Assembly: GCA_001839685.1 (NCBI GenBank)
Contig: MLAK01000592.1
Location: forward strand, 1 to 22,122
Source of the DNA: Tritrichomonas foetus
Lineage: Eukaryota; Parabasalia; Tritrichomonadida; Tritrichomonadidae
Direction of reading: 5' to 3'
Length of the DNA: 22,122 nucleotides
Position 1 is the stretch's first letter; the number at the start of each line of letters is the position of its first letter. Positions 7,791-15,291 of the stretch are shown one piece after another. The notes under the pieces were generated by a model. The model saw only the letters and a program-made list of their open reading frames with translations, made no database searches and was not told the origin of the DNA. The translations under genes and the position numbers were made by a program.

Positions 7791-9182
7791 TTACCAAATG
7801 GAAAAATCTTTGTCATCGGTTGAATTCCAATCAATGATATCAGATGATTTCGGCATGTCCATTGGCGTGTTCTCATTCATTGGAAATTGATGATTGTCGC
7901 CTGGTGCTGTAGCATCCATTCGATCAGATAATAATTCTGTCTCTTGTTGGGAGAAAATGTCACCGCTGAAAAGGTCGTCATCACCAAACATGTAACTGCT
8001 TGATGAATCATCGAATATATTTGGTGGAGCAGTGACTGTGAGTGAAGATCTGCGAATAGGGCGAGTTTGAGGAAGCTGAGGGAGATTCGACATTTGTGAT
8101 TCGAATGATGTTGGTGGTGTTGAAGAATGCACTTGGAATGGGTTTGTTTCAGGCGAGAATGCCTGGAAAAAATTTTGTTGAGGTGATTGTTGATATGGAG
8201 AAAATTGCAATGAAAATTGATTACCACCATTCAGATTCATTCCATTCATACTATTATTCATATTATTGTTTATATTGTTAGTCATATTGTGAACCATACT
8301 GTTCATTGGGTTCATATTATTCATGTTTAAACCATCCATAAGATTCATATTATTCATACCATTGATATTGTTATTCATGCTGCCAGCCAAATTTAATGCA
8401 TTTGGAGCTGATGTCATATTTCCATTAAATGACATCGATCTTTGTCGCTGGAATTTAAAAGCCAATTGTTGCTTTTGCTGCTGTGATGATAAAAGTGCAG
8501 TTTCCAACCTCTGAGAATTTTGCCTTTTTGAAGGAAGAGGGATCGGCGGTTTCTCAGAAACCTGGGGAAGCAGGTTTTCATATTCACCTTTTAGTTTTCC
8601 ATCACGCTGCATTTGTAAGAAGTGGTAACGGCATTGAACATCACTACGATTTCCCATTCCAGCAGCGATGCTTGTCCAGCCTTTGTTTTCGCTTGTTTTT
8701 AATAATTCCAATAATTTCTCTTCCTCTTCAGGAGACCACTGGTCCTTGGAAATTCTCGGGTCGAGTCCCCTGACCCACCTCTGGGCGCACTGGGCTCTCG
8801 AGCGACCGTTTCCGACGAATTTTGCGACAGCTATCCAATTCTCCAATCCGAACTTATGGACGCCCGCTAAAAGTCGATAATCTTCGTTGGTCGACCACTG
8901 GTGAGTTTTCTTTCGTATTGGTGTGAGCGAGTCTTGCGAATAATCTGTTCGAGTGAATGGCGGGGGATGGTCGGGCACAGACAAAATATTTTCAATGCGA
9001 TCGAGAGGGTCTGTGGACCCGATATGTTGGACTAGGAGTGCTGAAACCTCGTTTTTCGACACTTTTTTCTGGATGTAATCCTCAAAAGCTTGGCGAATTT
9101 CCTGACGGCCTTCATCGTTGTCAAAATTGGGTGCTATATTTTTGACATAAGACATTGCGACATCAACAAGTGGAGACGACAT
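7791..9182 (-). CDS. Two-repeat Myb-like DNA-binding protein
   Basis: A 463-aa protein with two adjacent Myb/SANT repeats. The first spans about 93-141 with spaced tryptophans W96, W116 and W136. The second spans about 147-193 with W149 and W169, and a tyrosine at the third aromatic position (Y186). Each has the recognition-helix pattern RSRAQCAQRW or RSDVQCRYHF. The N-terminal 75 residues form a separate helical region. After residue 225 comes a Gln-rich stretch, then an Asn/Met-rich repeat block (MNNMN-type units, about 268-320), then Pro/Ser-rich sequence and an acidic C-terminus (DIIDWNSTDDKDF) that could be an activation region. Likely a nuclear transcription factor. R2R3-type Mybs with these helices bind AACNG-like sites, but the target here is unknown. 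Confidence 0.9.
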   Translation of the reverse strand: MSSPLVDVAMSYVKNIAPNFDNDEGRQEIRQAFEDYIQKKVSKNEVSALLVQHIGSTDPLDRIENILSVPDHPPPFTRTDYSQDSLTPIRKKTHQWSTNEDYRLLAGVHKFGLENWIAVAKFVGNGRSRAQCAQRWVRGLDPRISKDQWSPEEEEKLLELLKTSENKGWTSIAAGMGNRSDVQCRYHFLQMQRDGKLKGEYENLLPQVSEKPPIPLPSKRQNSQRLETALLSSQQQKQQLAFKFQRQRSMSFNGNMTSAPNALNLAGSMNNNINGMNNMNLMDGLNMNNMNPMNSMVHNMTNNINNNMNNSMNGMNLNGGNQFSLQFSPYQQSPQQNFFQAFSPETNPFQVHSSTPPTSFESQMSNLPQLPQTRPIRRSSLTVTAPPNIFDDSSSSYMFGDDDLFSGDIFSQQETELLSDRMDATAPGDNHQFPMNENTPMDMPKSSDIIDWNSTDDKDFSIW

Positions 9183-10403
9183 TTTTTCTGATGATGTAAG
9201 AGTTGGATGGAAAAGATAGGATTTCTGTCGAATTTCAATTGTATCATATTCAGGTTATTTTGAATTTAGCTTTTTTGATGACTTTTCACTATTTTTTAAA
9301 TAAATTTTCAATAGTTCCTTAAAAATTTTAAAAATTTTTGTTATCGCAGTTAACTTTTTCTATATCAAAAAAACTTTTTGGATTTTAATTTTCTATAAAA
9401 AAAGAAATCCATAGAAAAAAAAATAATGAAAGAGTTGGAAATTCATACTTCATCAAGATGAAAATCTCCCGAACTCAAAGGAAAAACAGTGATAGTACAG
9501 TAGTTCCTATAGAAATGCAATATTGTATCAATAAAACTGATAACAGGTTCCCAAAATCTTTCGATTATCAATTTCATAGTTTATATTTTCCATTCATTTG
9601 AACCAAAAAAATGAATAATTTGAATAATTAAGGTGAAATAAATGACTATTATTTTTCTGATTATTATTCATTTCCGAAGTATAATAAACTATTCAAAAAA
9701 ATTCACCTGAAAAACTCTTTTCTAAAAAGTTGTTGTTTTGGTTCAGATCATTTTTGAAAAAATGAATCATTTAATGTTATTGAGATATCCACATCGAATA
9801 AAATAGTTTCCATCTTGTTTCATTGATTGAAAATAATTCATTGTTATTTTCATCAATTTGGAAATATTTTATATTTTTTCGGGATTGATTATGAAATGCA
9901 AGTATCAGTCATTTGCTAGAGTGATTAATAGTAAAATATGGCAAGAAATTATGACAGCAAAGAAGATAAATTTTGTATTCTGAGGAAAAAATTATATTGA
10001 TGAATTTCATTGTTATATTATTATGATGCATACTCAAAAAGCTAGTTTACTTCTGCATTACGACCAAAAGTTAAACTAGAAATTCAAATTCACCTTTAGA
10101 ATTGACAAAAATTGGGAGCAGTCTTTCTCAAGTTTAGTCGTAATGAATAGGTCTATAAGATAGTGAGCATTAATTCATAAACTATTTATAATGATTCTCT
10201 TGTAATGCTTGTATACTCGTAGTTGAAAAGCTCATCTGACCATTCGTGACCGTTTATTAGATTTATATTTTTCAGAGAAAAGTTATCAGCCAATCGGTTA
10301 TCTTTTCAAAAATTCAATTTATTTTCTGGATGATTCAAAAAGTAATTCTTTTCAATTGCATTGCATATAAAAAGTTTATGATTCGTGAAATTTTTGATGA
10401 GTA
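9183..10403. other. 1.2-kb AT-rich intergenic region left of the transposon
   Basis: No gene supported. It contains the promoter of the Myb gene at its left end; no strict TCAYTW initiator is present there, only TCATCAG about a dozen bases before the ATG. A short inverted repeat, GAACCAAAA at about 9600 against TTTTGGTTC at about 9739, with inner AGGTGAA/TTCACCT copies, encloses about 150 bases and might be a tiny mobile-element relic. The rest is featureless. Confidence 0.35.
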
Positions 10404-10405
10404 TA

Positions 10406-10451
10406 CAGTCGTTTTCGAAATAGAATATTTCAGTTTTCGAAATAGAATTTC
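10406..10451 (+). repeat. Left terminal inverted repeat
   Basis: Aligned with the reverse complement of 13724-13769, positions 1-14 (CAGTCGTTTTCGAA) are identical, positions 15-29 diverge, and positions 30-46 (TTTCGAAATAGAATTTC) are identical in the same register. Flanked by TA at 10404-10405. Confidence 0.85.
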
Positions 10452-10523
10452 CTATCGGNTTTATNTTTCNAAATAAAATTTTTTTTTATCGAAATTGAAT
10501 TATTTTGTTTCGAAATAGAATTT
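10412..10523 (+). repeat. Left subterminal iterons (TTTCGAAATAGAATTT boxes)
   Basis: Clear copies at about 10412-10426, 10435-10450 and 10508-10523, with degenerate copies between them (around 10466-10480 and 10488-10501). The core TTTCGAAA is palindromic. Three single Ns (10459, 10465, 10470) fall here, suggesting unresolved variation between copies. Such arrays are typical binding sites for a transposase, which is inferred here. Confidence 0.75.
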
Positions 10524-10627
10524 CATTAACCGAAAAATTTTTCAAAATAAAATAATTTTGTTCCGATTTAAAATTTCACAAAAATCAATCTTTTTCTATG
10601 AGTTATCTCAAAAAGTTCAAAATTGAA

Positions 10628-10656
10628 TCGCGAGGTGAGCCAAGCTCACCTCGCGA
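10628..10656. repeat. GC-rich perfect palindrome inside the transposon
   Basis: Arms TCGCGAGGTGAGC (10628-10640) and GCTCACCTCGCGA (10644-10656) are perfect 13-bp complements around a CAA loop. It is strikingly GC-rich in AT-rich DNA. It sits between the left iterons and the gap, downstream of the fusion gene. It could form a cruciform or RNA hairpin; its function is unknown. Confidence 0.8.
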
Positions 10657-10793
10657 AAACCACACACTTTGGCATAAAAATAAAAAAATACAAAAAATCG
10701 TAGAGATTTAGCTTATGAATAACGATTTAGTTGACTTTTATGTAGAGAAATAAAAAACTATATTCGATGAATATTATGCTATCTTTCTCGGGG

Positions 10794-11088
10794 NNNNNNN
10801 NNNNNNNNNNNNNNNNNNNNNNNNNNNNNNNNNNNNNNNNNNNNNNNNNNNNNNNNNNNNNNNNNNNNNNNNNNNNNNNNNNNNNNNNNNNNNNNNNNNN
10901 NNNNNNNNNNNNNNNNNNNNNNNNNNNNNNNNNNNNNNNNNNNNNNNNNNNNNNNNNNNNNNNNNNNNNNNNNNNNNNNNNNNNNNNNNNNNNNNNNNNN
11001 NNNNNNNNNNNNNNNNNNNNNNNNNNNNNNNNNNNNNNNNNNNNNNNNNNNNNNNNNNNNNNNNNNNNNNNNNNNNNNNNNNNNNNNN
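10794..11088. other. Assembly gap (295 Ns)
   Basis: An unresolved stretch inside the transposon, between the palindrome and the 3' end of the fusion gene. Its true length and content are unknown. Confidence 0.99.
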
Positions 11089-11151
11089 AAAACTGTTGAT
11101 ATGTAATTGTTTATTATTAGTGTATGTTTCTGTTGAATATATTAATTATTC

Positions 11152-13329
11152 TCATATGTTTTCACGGTTTAATACTTTGGCAAATACCTTGGTTGATACA
11201 TGAGTCATAACTTTACGAATTTCAGTGGGGTCGATATGATTAAAACAATTAGCTATCTTTTGATATAAATCCATTTCATTTGACCAGTCTTTCACTTCTC
11301 TTTTGATGATACTCTTCCAATGACCAAAAATGAGCTCAATCGGATTGAGCTCTGGTGAATATGCAGCATTATAAATAGCAACATGATTTCCTTTCTGGAC
11401 AATATTTTCAATTCGACTGTGAATCTTGGCATTATCCATCCAAAAAACAATATTTCCTTGTTTCTGCAGTGAGTTAATCAAGTATTTCATGAAAGCTTGA
11501 AAAAGTTCTCCATTCACTGTCCCTGGGACAAGAAGACAATAAGACATTCCATTGTTTGATATGGAAGCAATCGCAGAACATCTATATGCTTGTGGTTTAA
11601 CATTAATAAAGGCTTTTTCTCCTTTTTGTGACCAAGCTCTTCTGCGAATTGTTCCAATTTCGATCGACACTTCATCAACTGCTGACCAAACAAATCCCTC
11701 AGTAATATAATGATTAAGCAGTTTAATTCGTTCAATTCTTAGATCTTTATTTGATTCAGCATTTGATGATGGGCCGCGAATTGAAGCTACTTTGAAAGAA
11801 TAAACATTACAACCAAAATCATCAGCAATCCTGTGAGATGTTGCATAACGATAAATGGATGAATACGATGGAATTTGATCATTACTGGTACTGTCGTTTT
11901 GAAGAGCAATTTGGCGAGCTACTTCTCTGAGTGACTCTGTAGAATGTTCTTCAAGTTCATCATGAATTAATTGTGCGAAATGAGGTGTGATTTTGGATTT
12001 TCTTCCCCTTTTATATTGTTTAATTTCTATAGATTCTCCTTTTTTCAGCTGGTATAATAACTTTTTACAATTTCCAAGCTTAATTCCTGATTCTGCCGAA
12101 TATTCCAGTGGTGTTTTTTTGTCACCATTTACTTGATAAAGTTTTGTTAATAATCTTCTTGCGTCATTTGTTGTTTTTTGGTATGCTCTCTTTTCTTGTG
12201 ATGCACTTTCTTCTGTGGGTGATGTTGATTCTGGAAACGAAAGAATGATGGGCGTTGATAGATCATTAAGATCTTGTGATGCAATTCTCGTTGCTTGTGT
12301 ACTTTCTGGGTTTGGGGCATTTCTAATAAATGTTTCAAGTGCATCTTCTTGTCGACTATCTAAAAAGTTCACTTGTTGAATACATGAATTAACTTCTGGT
12401 GCTACGTATTGTATTCCATTTTGATTGTTGCTTCCTTCTGATGCACTAAATAATGAATCTATTTCATCTTGTGAAATATATGCAACAATATAAGCAAGAG
12501 TTTGCGGTGTCATATTTCCTTGTCCGATGTATAGAACATTTGGTTGATCTTCGATCACTAATGAATCATTGAAAGTATATACTTTGCTTGTAGCAAATTC
12601 ATAACAGTGTGTAATATAATGGCCCCATTGGGGATCAGTAATTTGATTTGTGTTGTGATTGATTACTCCATATAATCGATATTGTTTTCCATGATACATG
12701 ATTTCAGGAGAGTATTTCACAGGTGTAGTGTTTCGTTGTGCATTGTCACCATCGATCTCCACTCTTCGAATCATGAACAACAAAACTGATGGGGATTTGA
12801 TAATGCGTATCGACTGTGAAATTCGTTCAGGAGCATCTGAGATTAATACATGTGGTGCTTCTGCGATTGAATTGATATGCTTTTGTAAATCACCAATTTC
12901 AGGGCTTACATTTTCGAAAATAAATTTTTCATTGGAAATATTTTCTTCTTCGTCAGTACCATTCGAATAATATGTTATAATCTGTTTTTCTATTAAAAAC
13001 AAGTTATATAAATCGCTACAGTTAGGATCACGACAGTGTTCATTGATACTTTCCAAAAATTTTAAAAGAAATTCGTGCGCGTCTTTTTGTTCAATTTGAT
13101 TAATATTTTCAACAAATTTCATTCCGGTAACAAGGAGTGCTTCAAGATCTTCCTTTTGGAAATTTTCAGTATGTGAAAAAAACTTGAGAATCTGTTTTCC
13201 TTCTTCATCTTTATATTCGAGTTGTTGCAATGTTTTGTTAAACTTGGTGATATTAAGCATTAGCTGCAAAACAGAGGCTGCAAAACAAGTGTTGCCCAAA
13301 TTTCTTATGCCGATTTTATGTCCAAGCAT
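11152..13329 (-). CDS. Ubiquitin-specific protease fused to IS630/Tc1-type DDE transposase
   Basis: One 725-aa frame. Residues 1 to about 290 are a USP (peptidase C19) domain: Cys box GIRNLGNTCFAASVLQ with C15, a QQD-like box QKDAHEFL (81-88), and a His box with GHY (H237) and YTFND (D255), so the catalytic triad looks intact. A disordered Ser/Thr/Gln-rich linker covers about 295-385. A helix-turn-helix region follows (about 390-500), including the GRKSKIT linker typical of IS630/Tc1 transposases. The DDE core has D552 (AVDE), D632 (FWMDNAKIH) and E665 (YSPELNPIE), spaced DD32E. It should cut and join DNA in the nucleus; the USP part should remove ubiquitin from a protein, substrate unknown. 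The inverted repeats lie outside both domains, so the whole fusion belongs to the element. I chose the ATG that leads directly into the Cys box. Confidence 0.92.
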   Translation of the reverse strand: MLGHKIGIRNLGNTCFAASVLQLMLNITKFNKTLQQLEYKDEEGKQILKFFSHTENFQKEDLEALLVTGMKFVENINQIEQKDAHEFLLKFLESINEHCRDPNCSDLYNLFLIEKQIITYYSNGTDEEENISNEKFIFENVSPEIGDLQKHINSIAEAPHVLISDAPERISQSIRIIKSPSVLLFMIRRVEIDGDNAQRNTTPVKYSPEIMYHGKQYRLYGVINHNTNQITDPQWGHYITHCYEFATSKVYTFNDSLVIEDQPNVLYIGQGNMTPQTLAYIVAYISQDEIDSLFSASEGSNNQNGIQYVAPEVNSCIQQVNFLDSRQEDALETFIRNAPNPESTQATRIASQDLNDLSTPIILSFPESTSPTEESASQEKRAYQKTTNDARRLLTKLYQVNGDKKTPLEYSAESGIKLGNCKKLLYQLKKGESIEIKQYKRGRKSKITPHFAQLIHDELEEHSTESLREVARQIALQNDSTSNDQIPSYSSIYRYATSHRIADDFGCNVYSFKVASIRGPSSNAESNKDLRIERIKLLNHYITEGFVWSAVDEVSIEIGTIRRRAWSQKGEKAFINVKPQAYRCSAIASISNNGMSYCLLVPGTVNGELFQAFMKYLINSLQKQGNIVFWMDNAKIHSRIENIVQKGNHVAIYNAAYSPELNPIELIFGHWKSIIKREVKDWSNEMDLYQKIANCFNHIDPTEIRKVMTHVSTKVFAKVLNRENI

Positions 13330-13335
13330 TTTAAA

Positions 13336-13341
13336 AAATGA
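13336..13341 (-). promoter_or_regulatory. Candidate initiator of the USP-transposase gene
   Basis: Minus-strand TCATTT fits the TCA(+1)Y(T/A) initiator. Its +1 at 13339 is 10 nt before the ATG, the short spacing usual in trichomonads. It lies within the element, so the transposon would carry its own promoter. Confidence 0.45.
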
Positions 13342-13530
13342 AGTGTTAAAAATTAGATAATCTTCAAGGTGATTGAGTGTGTTGATCTTCGTACGTTATT
13401 ATTAAATTAAGAAGAATTCTACTCGTCGGTTTAGTTTATTTTTGTGTGTTTCGTGTTTATATTTTATGTCGGGTATAAAATTTCATCTAACAAAAATGAT
13501 AAATAATCTACTATTCCACTAATAAAAAAA

Positions 13531-13740
13531 TTCTATTTCGAAACAAAAAAATTTTATTATGAAACAAATTATGGTTGTTTTGTAAACTATTCAAATTTTA
13601 AAATTCTATTTCGAAAAAAAAATCGGTTAAGATTCTATTTCGAAAACATTGGAAAGCAAATCGAAACATTTTGAAAGCTTTTCGAAAAATATTCTAGTTT
13701 CTTATATAAACCATTGAAATACTGAAATTCTATTTCGAAA
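13531..13740 (-). repeat. Right subterminal iterons
   Basis: Minus-strand copies of TTTCGAAATAGAAT are at about 13531-13543, 13603-13616, 13632-13645 and 13727-13740, with weaker TTCGAAA pieces between. They lie between the fusion gene's start and the right end, so transposase binding here could also repress its own promoter (inference). Confidence 0.75.
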
Positions 13741-13769
13741 CACTAAGAAAACCAATTCGAAAACGACTG
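13724..13769 (-). repeat. Right terminal inverted repeat
   Basis: Reverse complement of the left end, identical at positions 1-14 and 30-46 of the 46-base repeat, followed by TA at 13770-13771. Confidence 0.85.
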
Positions 13770-13887
13770 TAGAATAGAAATTTCTGTAAGGTTGCCAATG
13801 TCAAAAAAGAATTTTGTGTATAAACAAGAGTAGCATAGCAAGTTTTGAATTATTGTAATTTCGATCGAAACCTCAAATCGCATTCAA

Positions 13888-14991
13888 ATGAATAAAAATC
13901 AAACACAGATGAAAAAAGGACGAAAAGTCTCAAACTTCGTCCTTAACGAATTAATTGGACGCGGTGGATTCGGCGAAGTTTGGGCAGCAACATCTCTAAT
14001 CGATCATAAGCCCGTTGCTATCAAAATAGAAAGGCATTCTCCAAATGATTCAAAACGGAAATTACTCGCTGACGAATCAGTCGTTCTTAATAAGTTATCT
14101 GATTCTCCATGTTTCCCGTGCTTTATTCAATACTGGGAAGACGATGACGGCTGTTGCTTCCTCGCAATGGAACTATTAGAATCGACTGTCCGAAAAACCA
14201 CCGAGGCTGCATTTGGAGGCCGTTTATCACTCAAACAAGGTGCCTCGCTTGGTCTCCAAATGCTAAATGCTGTTGAATCGCTTCATAACCATGGATTTGT
14301 TCATCGCGATATAAAGCCCGGAAACTTCATGTATCGACCTGGAAACTCGCCTCCAGACGTATGCCTGATCGACTTTGGCCTAGCAAAGATTTGGAAAAAT
14401 AGCGAAGGAGATATCATCCCACAGAGATACGGAGTAGGATTTCGAGGAACAAGTCGCTATGCCTCTGTAAACAGTCATGATGGTGTAGACCTCTCCTGTA
14501 GGGATGATATCTGGTCATTGTTATATCTACTTGTTGAAATGGTAGCGCCACCCCTCCCATGGCATAATCAGACTAACCGAGAGACTGTTGCCGCCATGAA
14601 ACGGTCACAAACTGCACGACTGGTTGCTGGACTGCCCATTCAATTTCAAAACATGTTTGAATACTTAAATGGTCTGAGTTTTGAAGATGTTATCGATTAT
14701 GAATTTTTTCGATGTAAGCTCGAAGAAATCAAAAAAATTGGTGAGAATGATGAAGAAGCAACTCTGAACTTTGCAGCAATTGGGCCAAACCGACCAATGC
14801 TCGTGCAGTTTGGAAATAGCAATTCTGGGCCAAACATCATCCTTGAGGAATCATCATCAGTTGTAGCGATTTCTGAAAATGATGATGCTCCACTTTTTGA
14901 ACGGAGCTTCTCTAAAACGCCAATTAAAACCCCTGTTGTTGAAAAAGAGTCACAAGAGCCGAGCGAGTTTAGGTGTTGTCTTTTGATTTAG
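13888..14991 (+). CDS. CK1/tau-tubulin-kinase-like protein kinase with CaaX-like C-terminus
   Basis: A 367-aa Ser/Thr kinase. The Gly loop is GRGGFG (24-29), the ATP lysine is K46 in VAIKIE, the helix-C glutamate is probably E63, the catalytic loop is HRDIKPGN (139-146) and the metal motif is DFG (162-164). The activation segment GFRGTSRYASVNSH followed by a CRDDIWSLLYLLVEM helix is the CK1-group pattern, closest to tau-tubulin kinases. About 80 disordered residues follow the domain. The protein ends CCLLI (363-367): C364-L-L-I fits a CaaX box of the geranylgeranyl type, with C363 a possible palmitoylation site, so membrane attachment is likely. The transposon ends 116 bp upstream and may have displaced upstream promoter DNA. 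No TCAYTW initiator is seen near the ATG, only CATTCAAA abutting it. Confidence 0.92.
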   Translation: MNKNQTQMKKGRKVSNFVLNELIGRGGFGEVWAATSLIDHKPVAIKIERHSPNDSKRKLLADESVVLNKLSDSPCFPCFIQYWEDDDGCCFLAMELLESTVRKTTEAAFGGRLSLKQGASLGLQMLNAVESLHNHGFVHRDIKPGNFMYRPGNSPPDVCLIDFGLAKIWKNSEGDIIPQRYGVGFRGTSRYASVNSHDGVDLSCRDDIWSLLYLLVEMVAPPLPWHNQTNRETVAAMKRSQTARLVAGLPIQFQNMFEYLNGLSFEDVIDYEFFRCKLEEIKKIGENDEEATLNFAAIGPNRPMLVQFGNSNSGPNIILEESSSVVAISENDDAPLFERSFSKTPIKTPVVEKESQEPSEFRCCLLI

Positions 14992-15291
14992 CGCTATCCA
15001 TTATCAACGATCTTTATCTATTGTTTGTAAATATTTAGAACTTTACTATTTTCTGCTTTTTCTTTCTTTCTCTATATAAATTTAATTAATTGCGAATTTG
15101 AACTGCTTTGATAGAATACGTTATCAATGAAATGAAATGATATTTTAAAGCTAATTCTAACCTATACTTTCGAACTAATGAGAACCTTATATATCCATCT
15201 TAGATGAATGAAGTTTTGGGAAAAAAAAGATTAAAAGATGAAAAAAGTTATACAAAATGTTTCGAAGGAATTTTTATTAATAAACAAAATG

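Larger units (their letters stand above)
10406..13769 (-). mobile_element. Tc1/mariner-type transposon carrying a USP-transposase fusion
   Basis: A 3364-bp element. Both ends start CAGTCGTTTTCGAA reading inward and are flanked by TA (10404-10405 and 13770-13771), the target duplication expected of the IS630/Tc1/mariner superfamily. Inside are subterminal iterated boxes at both ends, a GC-rich palindrome near the left end, a 295-base assembly gap and one 725-codon gene on the minus strand. The gene is uninterrupted, with an initiator-like motif directly upstream, so the copy could be recent or active. The element landed 116 bp upstream of the kinase start codon. Its distinctive trait is that the transposase carries a ubiquitin-specific protease domain. 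Confidence 0.85.

Noticed and set aside
8957..9145. Small + strand frames overlapping the Myb gene
   Set aside because: They are shadows of the Myb coding frame with no independent support.
10767..11099. An open frame across the N run
   Set aside because: It is created by undetermined bases and has only nine real residues at its start.
11152..13329. The USP-transposase as a chance read-through of two neighbouring genes or an insertion into a host USP gene
   Set aside because: The frame is continuous through a linker and HTH region with no stop, and the TA-flanked repeats lie outside both parts.
13531..13740. Right-end repeats as a CRISPR array
   Set aside because: Units are short, AT-rich, irregularly spaced and mirrored at the other end of a transposon in a eukaryotic sequence.
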